Assembly: GCA_023055505.1 (NCBI GenBank)
Contig: JALIRH010000108.1
Span: 496,001 to 560,000 of the forward strand
Reading direction: 5' to 3'
DNA: 64,000 nucleotides
DNA from: Callipepla californica brunnescens
Taxonomy: Eukaryota; Chordata; Aves; Galliformes; Odontophoridae
A model generated the notes under the pieces. The model did no database searches. It was given only the letters and a program-made list of their open reading frames with translations, and was not told where the DNA came from. This document shows positions 12,370-24,439 of this stretch, piece by piece (position 1 is the stretch's first letter; every line of letters begins with the position of its first letter). Both the position numbers and the translations under genes were made by a program.

Positions 12370-12800
12370 ATACTTGTACATGGCATCAAAGGTGCTACTC
12401 CCGGCTTATTTTTCTGTTGGGCCAGGTGTGTTACACAGAGAGCAAAACTTAGAAATGGGGGTGGGCATAAATCAAATTAATAAACTTGTTGATAAGAAAG
12501 CAGGACGGACATCCTGTTGTCCCAGCAAAATAACCAAACAAGTGTCTCTCTTAAACAAAGCACCCACCAAAATGGGTATGAATTTTCAAGGCTTGAAAGC
12601 TTACAGTAAAACTGACCCTTTGCTTATCAAGGGGATTAAACCTGAGTTTGGAATGTGATGAATATGCATGTGCTATACCTTTAAATAAGTACTTGTTTTG
12701 CTCCTAGGTGTGCATGTTTGGTGGAGAGATCCCCCATGCACCCAGAGCTGTAGTAACGTGGATACCTGCTTGACATATTTCATTGGTGTGTCAAGTTACT
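12370..12800 (+). mobile_element. probable solo LTR of an endogenous retrovirus-like element
   Basis: The segment GGTGGAGAGATCCCCCATGC, then CACCCAGAGCTG near 12,720-12,752, resembles the R/U5 part of avian ERV-L-type LTRs. It is preceded by a TATA-like stretch (CTATACCTTTAAATAAG). There is no internal gag-pol sequence. Exact ends and target duplications could not be fixed, so the boundaries are approximate. Confidence 0.45.
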
Positions 12801-13329
12801 TTGGATTTCTTGGCATCAGTATGAGCTCCACCAACGGGATGGTGGGGATAGGAGAGCCTGTGAGAGAGACGCTGATGCTGAAAGGGGGATGTGCTTGAGT
12901 ACTGCTCTTATATAGATTGAGGTAAAACTGATGTAGGACCTCTGTAGAAGAGAACAGTGGGGTGCTGTGATAAAAGAAGATACATTGATGTGAAACCCTA
13001 TACCATATTGTGACACAATCTGGCAGGAGATATTCAGAGCTGGCAACAATAGGTGTAACATTCTATCAGTACATCTACACAAATTAATAAAGGCAACAAA
13101 AGATGACCTCAAGGGAGCCAGAATCATAAATCAGTGTGAAGAGGAGAGAAGCAATGAACAAAAGAACCTCCCTGTCACAAGTGGCACTGCCGTATTTCAG
13201 TAGTATTGAAAAGGAAACACAGTTAACATGGTAGATGACAACTTCATTGTAATGAGGGCTGCTGTCTGTCCAAAGGAAGCAGCAGTACGGACTCTGCTGT
13301 AAGCAGGGAAGCAAACACTGTCACTGCTT
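12801..13329. other. non-coding stretch between LTR and array
   Basis: No gene or repeat could be supported. The sequence is of average composition and is single-copy within the window. It would be intronic if the array transcript is real. Confidence 0.45.
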
Positions 13330-13389
13330 TCTGTCTTGCCAGCTCTGTTTGCCCAGACTGTTTGCCTCTATTAACCCTTGCAATGCTAG

Positions 13390-15456
13390 GTTAAGGTCTG
13401 TGGTGCAGCACCTCGGAGAGGTGAGAAAAGCCGTTGTAAGGAGTGTTATCGGATGAGTTTGGGGGTGTGGGGGGTGCCTGTGGGTGGGTTAGTGAGGGGA
13501 TGCGAGGTCTTCTTTGTCCGGGTGGGTGTTCGCATGCGTAGAGTTGCTTTGGGTTGTTGGGTTTCCTTTGGGCGGAGGGTTTTCTGGTGCTCTTTTATGG
13601 TCTTAGCGGTGTCCTGGCTCATGTTTCAGGAGCGGCCGCGGAAGAAAGAAGAAGCGACGTGGGCAAGCAAGAAGAGGAGTTGGAAGCCTACAGACGCGGG
13701 GGGGAAGGAGAAGAGGCTCCCTGGGCAAAGCACCTCCCTGTTATCAGGGGCATAGTCAAATTGGAGTCGAGTGTTGCCGGTGCCTTGGGTGACCAGGCCG
13801 GCTTTGTGCTGGGCGACCTCCCTGTAACCAGGGCTCGGGTCTTTGCTGTAGTAGTTGGCCTTTTGCCGTGTTGCTCCTTTGGCTGCCTGGGGAGTGTGGC
13901 CCCCTGTACGGAGGGCGAGAGCTACCTCTCCGCACCTGAGTGGGAAATGGAGCTCACCGGACCCACGGCCGCCCTGTAAGCAGGGGAGTGCCGTTTCCCC
14001 ACCCCTCCCCTTCGGCCCCGCGGCGCTGTTGCCTGCTGGTGGCCTGTCATCGCGACGTCCCCGTAGTCGGGGCGCGTGTCCCTGTCCTTGGCCTTACCTG
14101 AGAAGCCCCTTGGCACGTTGAGGTGTGTGGCCTCCGTGCCGCCTGGGGACAGGTCACAGGCTCTTGTCTGTTGCTCGTGGTTGCGGGTTTATTCCCAGGG
14201 ACTGGCTGTGCTGCGTTGTCCTTCCCTTCTGGAAAGTCGCCCCTGTGTGTGTGCGTTCCCTTTCCTTTCCTTGTTGTGCTTGTGGAGTGATGGTGCGACT
14301 GAGCTTTCCCTTTAGGCCTCCTCAAAGATGGCTGCAGCTTAGCTTTGGCTTCCCAGAGGGGAACGGAGGCCTTTTGGTGCATGCCGCAATGGGGGGTTTT
14401 CCCCCTCTCAGTGCTGCGAGCGCAGCGGATGTCCTGTCTTTCTCCATTTTTGTTACTTGGTTTGCATGAGAGCCACGTGGTAGTTGTGTGGCTGAGGCCG
14501 TCCTGTAGGCAGGGCTTGGGCCTGTCCTTGTGTGGCCGCTGGTTCTGCTGGTGGCGTGACAGCCCCGTAGTCGGGGTGTGTGTCACAAGCTTGCCCTGTG
14601 TCCCGTAAGCGGCCCGCCCCCCTGTAATCAGGTCCGGGGAGGCTGCGGTGTTGCAGCCGGCTGCTTTAGCCATCCAGCTGGTGGGGATGACCCCTCCCTG
14701 TCCCGTTAAAGGGCGCAGGTTGAGGTCCTGTTTGTAGCTGGGGTGACCTCCCCGCTCGGTGGGTATCGAGGTTGCTCCCTGTTCTCCCAAATGCACTGGT
14801 GATGTCGTGCTGCCGGGCGGGCCAGCCTGTACCTCAGGCGTGGGCGGGAGCTGCGTGCTCCACGGGGCTTGTTGGAGATGGTGAGGTGTGGGGCTGTGCA
14901 TGCCCCCTGTGCTTGGTGAGCTGTTGCTGTGAGAGACCCCCCGTACTCGGGTGGGATGTGGCCCCGGCCTTTCAGAGGCGTGGGGCCGCGAGATGTGTGG
15001 TTGGGTTTACACCCTCCCTGGAAAAACCAGGGCTGGGACCCCGACCCCGGCCTTAGGCCGTTCTGCCCCGTTGCCTGGCGGCTGAGAGTCATTCCTGCCG
15101 CTGAGGGGGAAACTGAGCTCTGTGGCCCCGGGGGTGTTGTGGACCCGCCTGTAATCAGGTTCTGGGTGTGTGAGCCTTTGTGCTCTGTTGGCAGCCTGTG
15201 TGGGGCAACCGCCCCGTTAGCGGGGTGCGGGTCTCAAAAGATGCCCCGGACTGGGAGAGAAGGAGCCTCCCTCGGCCTTAGGGATCGGGGCTGCCCTGTA
15301 AGTCAGGGAGCGGCTGTGTCCCGGAGTCCCAGGCCCTTTTGAGTGAAGGCAGTGGTTGTGGGTCCCCTGTAAGCAGGGAAGCTGACTCTTTAGCCGCTGC
15401 TAGTTGTGTGCCCAGCTCCATTTGCCCAGTCTGCCCGCCTCTGTGATCCCCCGCAG
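13390..15456 (+). repeat. array unit 0 (long, diverged edge unit)
   Basis: Module A is degenerate (about 13,390-13,420, acceptor CTAG, donor GTGAGA) and module B starts at 13,630. The unit lacks the 25-bp segment present in B of later units. Palindromes such as CCCTG-TTAT-CAGGG (near 13,740) and CCCCG-TAGT-CGGGG (near 14,060) are present. Confidence 0.88.
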
Positions 15457-17557
15457 CGCCGGCTGGAGCTCCGCGTCGCGTCGGAGAGGTGAGGAAAGTC
15501 GTTGTAAGGTGTGTGGTTGGATGAATTTGGGGGTAGGGGGCTGTAGGGCGTGGTTGTGGGTGGGTTTGGGAGGGGGAGTGAGGTCTTCTTTGTTCGGGTG
15601 GGTGGTCGTGTGCGCAGAGTTGCTTTCGGTTGTTGGGTTTCCTTCAGGTGGAGGGATTTCTGGTGTACTTAATGGTCTTAGCGGTGTCCTGGCTCGTGTT
15701 TCAGGAGCGGCCGCGGAAGAAAGAAGAAGCGGCGTGGGCAAGTGCGACGCGGGAGCGAGCGGGCAAGCAAGAAGAGGAATTGGAAGCCTACAGACACGGG
15801 GGGGAAGGAGAAGAGGCTCCCTGGGCAAAGCACCTCCCTGTTATCAGGGGCATAGTCAAATTGGAGTCGAGTGTTGCCGGTGCCTTGGGTGACCAGGCCG
15901 GCTTTGTGCTGGGCGACCTCCCTGTAACCAGGGCTCGGGTCTTTGCTGTAGTAGTTGGCCTTTTGCCGTGTTGCTCCTTTGGCTGCCTGGGGAGTGTGGC
16001 CCCCTGTACGGAGGGCGAGAGCTACCTCTCCGCACCTGAGTGGGAAATGGAGCTCACCGGACCCACGGCCACCCTGTAAGCAGGGGAGTGCCGTTTCCCC
16101 GCCCCTCCCCTTCGGCCCCGCGGCGCTGTTGCCTGCTGGTGGCCTGTCATCGCGACGTCCCCGTAGTCGGGGCGCGTGTCCCTGTCCTTGGTCTTACCTG
16201 AGAAGCCCCTTGGCACGTTGAGGTGTGTGGCCTCCGTGCCGCCTGGGGACAGGTCACAGGCTCTTGTCTGTTGCTCGTGGTTGCGGGTTTATTCCCAGGG
16301 ACTGGCTGTGCTGCGTTGTCCTTCCCTTCTGGAAAGTCGCCCCTGTGTGTGTGCGTTCCCTTTCCTTTCCTTGTTGTGCTTGTGGAGTGATGGTGCGACT
16401 GAGCTTTCCCTTTAGGCCTCCTCAAAGATGGCTGCAGCTTAGCTTTGGCTTTCCAGAGGGGAACGGAGGCCTTTTGGTGCATGCCGCAATGGGGGGTTTT
16501 CCCCCTCTCAGTGCTGCGAGCGCAGCGGATGTCCTGTCTTTCTCCATTTTTGTTACTTGGTTTGCATGAGAGCCACGTGGTAGTTGTGTGGCTGAGGCCG
16601 TCCTGTAGGCAGGGCTTGGGCCTGTCCTTGTGTGGCCGCTGGTTCTGCTGGTGGCGTGACAGCCCCGTAGTCGGGGTGCGTGTCACAAGCTTGCCCTGTG
16701 TCCCGTAAGCGGCCCGCCCCCCCTGTAATCAGGTCCGGGGAGGCTGCGGTGTTGCAGCCGGCTGCTTTAGCCATCCAGCTGGTGGGGATGACCCCTCCCT
16801 GTCCCGTTAAAGGGCGCAGGTTGAGGTCCTGTTTGTAGCTGGGGTGACCTCCCCGCTCGGTGGGTATCGAGGTTGCTCCCTGTTCTCCCAAATGCACTGG
16901 TGATGTCGTGCTGCCGGGCGGGCCAGCCTGTACCTCAGGCGTGGGCGGGAGCTGCGTGCTCCACGGGGCTTGTTGGAGATGGTGAGGTGTGGGGCTGCGT
17001 GCACCCACTTTGCTTGGTGAGCTGTTGTTGTGAGAGACCCCCCGTACTCGGGTGGGATGTGGCCCCGGCCTTTCAGAGGCGTGGGGCCGCGAGATGTGTG
17101 GTTGGGTTTACACCCTCCCTGGAAAAACCAGGGCTGGGACCCCGACCCCGGCCTTAGGCCGTTCTGCCCCGTTGCCTGGCGGCTGAGAGTCGTTCCTGCC
17201 GCTGAGGGGGAAACTGAGCTCTGTGGCCCCGGGGGTGTTGTGGACCCGCCTGTAATCAGGTTCTGGGTGTGTGAGCCTTTGTGCTCTGTTGGCAGCCTGT
17301 GTGGGGCAACCGCCCCGTTAGCGGGGTGCGGGTCTCAAAAGATGCCCCGGACTGGGAGAGAAGGAGCCTCCCTCGGCCTTAGGGATCGGGGCTGCCCTGT
17401 AAGTCAGGGAGCGGCTGTGTCCCGGAGTCCCAGGCCCTTTTGAGTGAAGGCAGTGGTTGTGGGTCCCCTGTAAGCAGGGAAGCTGACTCTTTAGCCGCTG
17501 CTAGTTGTGTGCCCAGCTCCATTTGCCCAGTCTGCCCGCCTCTGTGATCCCCCGCAG
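15457..17557 (+). repeat. array unit 1 (long, 2,101 bp)
   Basis: Module A spans 15,457-15,488 and module B starts at 15,705. I used this unit as the reference for mapping palindromes. It contains both CCCCGTAGTCGGGG palindromes (16,159-16,172 and 16,663-16,676) that bound the segment missing from short units. Confidence 0.92.
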
Positions 17558-19148
17558 CGCCGGCTGGAGCTCCGCGTCGCGTCGGAGAGGTGAGGAAAGT
17601 CGTTGTAAGGTGTGTGGTTGGATGAATTTGGGGGTAGGGGGCTGTAGGGCGTGGTTGTGGGTGGGTTTGGGAGGGGGAGTGAGGTCTTCTTTGTTCGGGT
17701 GGGTGGTCGTGTGCGCAGAGTTGCTTTCGGTTGTTGGGTTTCCTTCAGGTGGAGGGATTTCTGGTGTACTTAATGGTCTTAGCGGTGTCCTGGCTCGTGT
17801 TTCAGGAGCGGCCGCGGAAGAAAGAAGAAGCGGCGTGGGCAAGTGCGACGCGGGAGCGAGCGGGCAAGCAAGAAGAGGAATTGGAAGCCTACAGACGCGG
17901 GGGGGAAGGAGAAGAGGCTCCCTGGGCAAAGCACCTCCCTGTTATCAGGGGCATAGTCAAATTGGAGTCGAGTGTTGCCGGTGCCTTGGGTGACCAGGCC
18001 GGCTTTGTGCTGGGCGACCTCCCTGTAACCAGGGCTCGGGTCTTTGCTGTAGTAGTTGGCCTTTTGCCGTGTTGCTCCTTTGGCTGCCTGGGGAGTGTGG
18101 CCCCCTGTACGGAGGGCGAGAGCTACCTCTCCGCACCTGAGTGGGAAATGGAGCTCACCGGACCCACGGCCACCCTGTAAGCAGGGGAGTGCCGTTTCCC
18201 CGCCCCTCCCCTTCGGCCCCGCGGCGCTGTTGCCTGCTGGTGGCCTGTCATCGCGACATCTGCGTGTCACAAGCTGTGTAGCTTGCCCTGTGTCCCGAAA
18301 GCGGCCCGCCCCCCTGTAATCAGGTCCGGGGAGGCTGCGGTGTTGCAGCCGGCTGCTTTAGCCATCCTGCTGGTGGGGATGACCCCTCCCTGTCCCGTTA
18401 AAGGGCGCAGGTTGAGGTCCTGTTTGTAGCTGGGGTGACCTCCCCGCTTGGTGGGTATCGAGGTTGCTCCCTGTTCTCCCAAATGCACTGGTGATGTCGT
18501 GCTGCCGGGCGGGCCAGCCTGTACCTCAGGCGTGGGCGGGAGCTGCGTGCTCCACGGGGCTTGTTGGAGATGGTGAGGTGTGGGGCTGTGCATGCCCCCT
18601 GTGCTTGGTGAGCTGTTGCTGTGAGAGACCCCCCGTACTCGGGTGGGATGTGGCCCCGGCCTTTCAGAGGCGTGGGGCCGCGAGATGTGTGGTTGGGTTT
18701 ACACCCTCCCTGGAAAAACCAGGGCTGGGACCCCGACCCCGGCCTTAGGCCGTTCTGCCCCGTTGCCTGGCGGCTGAGAGTCGTTCCTGCCGCTGAGGGG
18801 GAAACTGAGCTCTGTGGCCCCGGGGGTGTTGTGGACCCGCCTGTAATCAGGTTCTGGGTGTGTGAGCCTTTGTGCTCTGTTGGCAGCCTGTGTGGGGCAA
18901 CCGCCCCGTTAGCGGGGTGCGGGTCTCAAAAGATGCCCCGGACTGGGAGAGAAGGAGCCTCCCTCGGCCTTAGGGATCGGGGCTGCCCTGTAAGTCAGGG
19001 AGCGGCTGTGTCCCGGAGTCCCAGGCCCTTTTGAGTGAAGGCAGTGGTTGTGGGTCCCCTGTAAGCAGGGAAGCTGACTCTTTAGCCGCTGCTAGTTGTG
19101 TGCCCAGCTCCATTTGCCCAGTCTGCCCGCCTCTGTGATCCCCCGCAG
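17558..19148 (+). repeat. array unit 2 (short, 1,591 bp)
   Basis: Module A spans 17,558-17,589 and module B starts at 17,806. The interval between the two CCCCGTAGTCGGGG palindromes is absent: GCGACATC joins TGCGTGTCACAAGC at about 18,255-18,262. Confidence 0.92.
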
Positions 19149-21257
19149 CGCCGGCTGGAGCTCCGCGTCGCGTCGGAGAGGTGAGGAAAGTCGTTGTAAG
19201 GTGTGTGGTTGGATGAATTTGGGGGTAGGGGGCTGTAGGGCGTGGTTGTGGGTGGGTTTGGGAGGGGGAGTGAGGTCTTCTTTGTTCGGGTGGGTGGTCG
19301 TGTGCGCAGAGTTGCTTTCGGTTGTTGGGTTTCCTTCAGGCGGAGGGATTTCTGGTGTACTTAATGGTCTTAGCGGTGTCCTGGCTCGTGTTTCAGGAGC
19401 GGCCGCGGAAGAAAGAAGAAGCGGCGTGGGCAAGTGCGACGCGGGAGCGAGCGGGCAAGCAAGAAGAGGAATTGGAAGCCTACAGACGCGGGGGGGAAGG
19501 AGAAGAGGCTCCCTGGGCAAAGCACCTCCCTGTTATCAGGGGCATAGTCAAATTGGAGTCGAGTGTTGCCGGTGCCTTGGGTGACCAGGCCGGCTTTGTG
19601 CTGGGCGACCTCCCTGTAACCAGGGCTCGGGTCTTTGCTGTAGTAGTTGGCCTTTTGCCGTGTTGCTCCTTTGGCTGCCTGGGGAGTGTGGCCCCCTGTA
19701 CGGAGGGCGAGAGCTACCTCTCCGCACCTGAGTGGGAAATGGAGCTCACCGGACCCACGGCCACCCTGTAAGCAGGGGAGTGCCGTTTCCCCGCCCCTCC
19801 CCTTCGGCCCCGCGGCGCTGTTGCCTGCTGGTGGCCTGTCATCGCGACGTCCCCGTAGTCGGGGCGCGTGTCCCTGTCCTTGGTCTTACCTGAGAAGCCC
19901 CTTGGCACGTTGAGGTGTGTGGCCTCCGTGCCGCCTGGGGACAGGTCACAGGCTCTTGTCTGTTGCTCGTGGTTGCGGGTTTATTCCCAGGGACTGGCTG
20001 TGCTGCGTTGTCCTTCCCTTCTGGAAAGTCGCCCCTGTGTGTGTGCGTTCCCTTTCCTTTCCTTGTTGTGCTTGTGGAGTGATGGTGCGACTGAGCTTTC
20101 CCTTTAGGCCTCCTCAAAGATGGCTGCAGCTTAGCTTTGGCTTTCCAGAGGGGAACGGAGGCCTTTTGGTGCATGCCGCAATGGGGGGTTTTCCCCCTCT
20201 CAGTGCTGCGAGCGCAGCGGATGTCCTGTCTTTCTCCATTTTTGTTACTTGGTTTGCATGAGAGCCACGTGGTAGTTGTGTGGCTGAGGCCGTCCTGTAG
20301 GCAGGGCTTGGGCCTGTCCTTGTGTGGCCGCTGGTTCTGCTGGTGGCGTGACAGCCCCGTAGTCGGGGTGCGTGTCACAAGCTGTGTAGCTTGCCCTGTG
20401 TCCCGTAAGCGGCCCGCCCCCCCTGTAATCAGGTCCGGGGAGGCTGCGGTGTTGCAGCCGGCTGCTTTAGCCATCCAGCTGGTGGGGATGACCCCTCCCT
20501 GTCCCGTTAAAGGGCGCAGGTTGAGGTCCTGTTTGTAGCTGGGGTGACCTCCCCGCTCGGTGGGTATCGAGGTTGCTCCCTGTTCTCCCAAATGCACTGG
20601 TGATGTCGTGCTGCCGGGCGGGCCAGCCTGTACCTCAGGCGTGGGCGGGAGCTGCGTGCTCCACGGGGCTTGTTGGAGATGGTGAGGTGTGGGGCTGCGT
20701 GCACCCACTTTGCTTGGTGAGCTGTTGCTGTGAGAGACCCCCCGTACTCGGGTGGGATGTGGCCCCGGCCTTTCAGAGGCGTGGGGCCGCGAGATGTGTG
20801 GTTGGGTTTACACCCTCCCTGGAAAAACCAGGGCTGGGACCCCGACCCCGGCCTTAGGCCGTTCTGCCCCGTTGCCTGGCGGCTGAGAGTCGTTCCTGCC
20901 GCTGAGGGGGAAACTGAGCTCTGTGGCCCCGGGGGTGTTGTGGACCCGCCTGTAATCAGGTTCTGGGTGTGTGAGCCTTTGTGCTCTGTTGGCAGCCTGT
21001 GTGGGGCAACCGCCCCGTTAGCGGGGTGCGGGTCTCAAAAGATGCCCCGGACTGGGAGAGAAGGAGCCTCCCTCGGCCTTAGGGATCGGGGCTGCCCTGT
21101 AAGTCAGGGAGCGGCTGTGTCCCGGAGTCCCAGGCCCTTTTGAGTGAAGGCAGTGGTTGTGGGTCCCCTGTAAGCAGGGAAGCTGACTCTTTAGCCGCTG
21201 CTAGTTGTGTGCCCAGCTCCATTTGCCCAGTCTGCCCGCCTCTGTGATCCCCCGCAG
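19149..21257 (+). repeat. array unit 3 (long, 2,109 bp)
   Basis: Module A spans 19,149-19,180 and module B starts at 19,397. It is a full-length unit and carries the extra 8 bp (TGTGTAGC within CAAGCTGTGTAGCTTGCC) otherwise seen only in short units. It is therefore the long form closest to the short units' ancestor, or a recombinant. Confidence 0.92.
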
Positions 21258-22848
21258 CGCCGGCTGGAGCTCCGCGTCGCGTCGGAGAGGTGAGGAAAGT
21301 CGTTGTAAGGTGTGTGGTTGGATGAATTTGGGGGTAGGGGGCTGTAGGGCGTGGTTGTGGGTGGGTTTGGGAGGGGGAGTGAGGTCTTCTTTGTTCGGGT
21401 GGGTGGTCGTGTGCGCAGAGTTGCTTTCGGTTGTTGGGTTTCCTTCAGGTGGAGGGATTTCTGGTGTACTTAATGGTCTTAGCGGTGTCCTGGCTCGTGT
21501 TTCAGGAGCGGCCGCGGAAGAAAGAAGAAGCGGCGTGGGCAAGTGCGACGCGGGAGCGAGCGGGCAAGCAAGAAGAGGAATTGGAAGCCTACAGACGCGG
21601 GGGGGAAGGAGAAGAGGCTCCCTGGGCAAAGCACCTCCCTGTTATCAGGGGCATAGTCAAATTGGAGTCGAGTGTTGCCGGTGCCTTGGGTGACCAGGCC
21701 GGCTTTGTGCTGGGCGACCTCCCTGTAACCAGGGCTCGGGTCTTTGCTGTAGTAGTTGGCCTTTTGCCGTGTTGCTCCTTTGGCTGCCTGGGGAGTGTGG
21801 CCCCCTGTACGGAGGGCGAGAGCTACCTCTCCGCACCTGAGTGGGAAATGGAGCTCACCGGACCCACGGCCACCCTGTAAGCAGGGGAGTGCCGTTTCCC
21901 CGCCCCTCCCCTTCGGCCCCGCGGCGCTGTTGCCTGCTGGTGGCCTGTCATCGCGACGTCTGCGTGTCACAAGCTGTGTAGCTTGCCCTGTGTCCCGAAA
22001 GCGGCCCGCCCCCCTGTAATCAGGTCCGGGGAGGCTGCGGTGTTGCAGCCGGCTGCTTTAGCCATCCTGCTGGTGGGGATGACCCCTCCCTGTCCCGTTA
22101 AAGGGCGCAGGTTGAGGTCCTGTTTGTAGCTGGGGTGACCTCCCCGCTTGGTGGGTATCGAGGTTGCTCCCTGTTCTCCCAAATGCACTGGTGATGTCGT
22201 GCTGCCGGGCGGGCCAGCCTGTACCTCAGGCGTGGGCGGGAGCTGCGTGCTCCACGGGGCTTGTTGGAGATGGTGAGGTGTGGGGCTGCGTGCACCCACT
22301 TTGCTTGGTGAGCTGTTGCTGTGAGAGACCCCCCGTACTCGGGTGGGATGTGGCCCCGGCCTTTCAGAGGCGTGGGGCCGCGAGATGTGTGGTTGGGTTT
22401 ACACCCTCCCTGGAAAAACCAGGGCTGGGACCCCGACCCCGGCCTTAGGCCGTTCTGCCCCGTTGCCTGGCGGCTGAGAGTCGTTCCTGCCGCTGAGGGG
22501 GAAACTGAGCTCTGTGGCCCCGGGGGTGTTGTGGACCCGCCTGTAATCAGGTTCTGGGTGTGTGAGCCTTTGTGCTCTGTTGGCAGCCTGTGTGGGGCAA
22601 CCGCCCCGTTAGCGGGGTGCGGGTCTCAAAAGATGCCCCGGACTGGGAGAGAAGGAGCCTCCCTCGGCCTTAGGGATCGGGGCTGCCCTGTAAGTCAGGG
22701 AGCGGCTGTGTCCCGGAGTCCCAGGCCCTTTTGAGTGAAGGCAGTGGTTGTGGGTCCCCTGTAAGCAGGGAAGCTGACTCTTTAGCCGCTGCTAGTTGTG
22801 TGCCCAGCTCCATTTGCCCAGTCTGCCCGCCTCTGTGATCCCCCGCAG
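21258..22848 (+). repeat. array unit 4 (short, 1,591 bp)
   Basis: Module A spans 21,258-21,289 and module B starts at 21,506. It has the same deletion junction as the other short units (GCGACGTC joined to TGCGTGTCAC near 21,955) and is almost identical to unit 5. Confidence 0.92.
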
Positions 22849-24439
22849 CGCCGGCTGGAGCTCCGCGTCGCGTCGGAGAGGTGAGGAAAGTCGTTGTAAG
22901 GTGTGTGGTTGGATGAATTTGGGGGTAGGGGGCTGTAGGGCGTGGTTGTGGGTGGGTTTGGGAGGGGGAGTGAGGTCTTCTTTGTTCGGGTGGGTGGTCG
23001 TGTGCGCAGAGTTGCTTTCGGTTGTTGGGTTTCCTTCAGGTGGAGGGATTTCTGGTGTACTTAATGGTCTTAGCGGTGTCCTGGCTCGTGTTTCAGGAGC
23101 GGCCGCGGAAGAAAGAAGAAGCGGCGTGGGCAAGTGCGACGCGGGAGCGAGCGGGCAAGCAAGAAGAGGAATTGGAAGCCTACAGACGCGGGGGGGAAGG
23201 AGAAGAGGCTCCCTGGGCAAAGCACCTCCCTGTTATCAGGGGCATAGTCAAATTGGAGTCGAGTGTTGCCGGTGCCTTGGGTGACCAGGCTGGCTTTGTG
23301 CTGGGCGACCTCCCTGTAACCAGGGCTCGGGTCTTTGCTGTAGTAGTTGGCCTTTTGCCGTGTTGCTCCTTTGGCTGCCTGGGGAGTGTGGCCCCCTGTA
23401 CGGAGGGCGAGAGCTACCTCTCCGCACCTGAGTGGGAAATGGAGCTCACCGGACCCACGGCCACCCTGTAAGCAGGGGAGTGCCGTTTCCCCGCCCCTCC
23501 CCTTCGGCCCCGCGGCGCTGTTGCCTGCTGGTGGCCTGTCATCGCGACGTCTGCGTGTCACAAGCTGTGTAGCTTGCCCTGTGTCCCGAAAGCGGCCCGC
23601 CCCCCTGTAATCAGGTCCGGGGAGGCTGCGGTGTTGCAGCCGGCTGCTTTAGCCATCCTGCTGGTGGGGATGACCCCTCCCTGTCCCGTTAAAGGGCGCA
23701 GGTTGAGGTCCTGTTTGTAGCTGGGGTGACCTCCCCGCTTGGTGGGTATCGAGGTTGCTCCCTGTTCTCCCAAATGCACTGGTGATGTCGTGCTGCCGGG
23801 CGGGCCAGCCTGTACCTCAGGCGTGGGCGGGAGCTGCGTGCTCCACGGGGCTTGTTGGAGATGGTGAGGTGTGGGGCTGTGCATGCCCCCTGTGCTTGGT
23901 GAGCTGTTGCTGTGAGAGACCCCCCGTACTCGGGTGGGATGTGGCCCCGGCCTTTCAGAGGCGTGGGGCCGCGAGATGTGTGGTTGGGTTTACACCCTCC
24001 CTGGAAAAACCAGGGCTGGGACCCCGACCCCGGCCTTAGGCCGTTCTGCCCCGTTGCCTGGCGGCTGAGAGTCGTTCCTGCCGCTGAGGGGGAAACTGAG
24101 CTCTGTGGCCCCGGGGGTGTTGTGGACCCGCCTGTAATCAGGTTCTGGGTGTGTGAGCCTTTGTGCTCTGTTGGCAGCCTGTGTGGGGCAACCGCCCCGT
24201 TAGCGGGGTGCGGGTCTCAAAAGATGCCCCGGACTGGGAGAGAAGGAGCCTCCCTCGGCCTTAGGGATCGGGGCTGCCCTGTAAGTCAGGGAGCGGCTGT
24301 GTCCCGGAGTCCCAGGCCCTTTTGAGTGAAGGCAGTGGTTGTGGGTCCCCTGTAAGCAGGGTAGCTGGCTCTTTAGCCGCTGCTAGTTGTGTGCCCAGCT
24401 CCATTTGCCCAGTCTGCCCGCCTCTGTAATCCCCCGCAG
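22849..24439 (+). repeat. array unit 5 (short, 1,591 bp)
   Basis: Module A spans 22,849-22,880 and module B starts at 23,097. The short-form junction lies near 23,546. One visible substitution from its siblings is CAGGCTGGC instead of CAGGCCGGC near 23,287. Confidence 0.92.

Noticed and set aside
12374..12658. Plus-strand 94-codon frame
   Set aside because: It falls in the LTR-like element and has no resemblance to a retroviral or cellular protein.
15400..23220. Identical minus-strand frame of 142 codons repeated in the array units
   Set aside because: Identity follows from homogenisation of the DNA. The product is low-complexity Pro/Thr, crosses module boundaries and is disrupted in the edge units.
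15630..23471. Plus-strand 149-codon frame crossing module B in the units
   Set aside because: It crosses both TTTCAG acceptors, and the first unit is shifted by the missing 25 bp, so the frame is not conserved across units.
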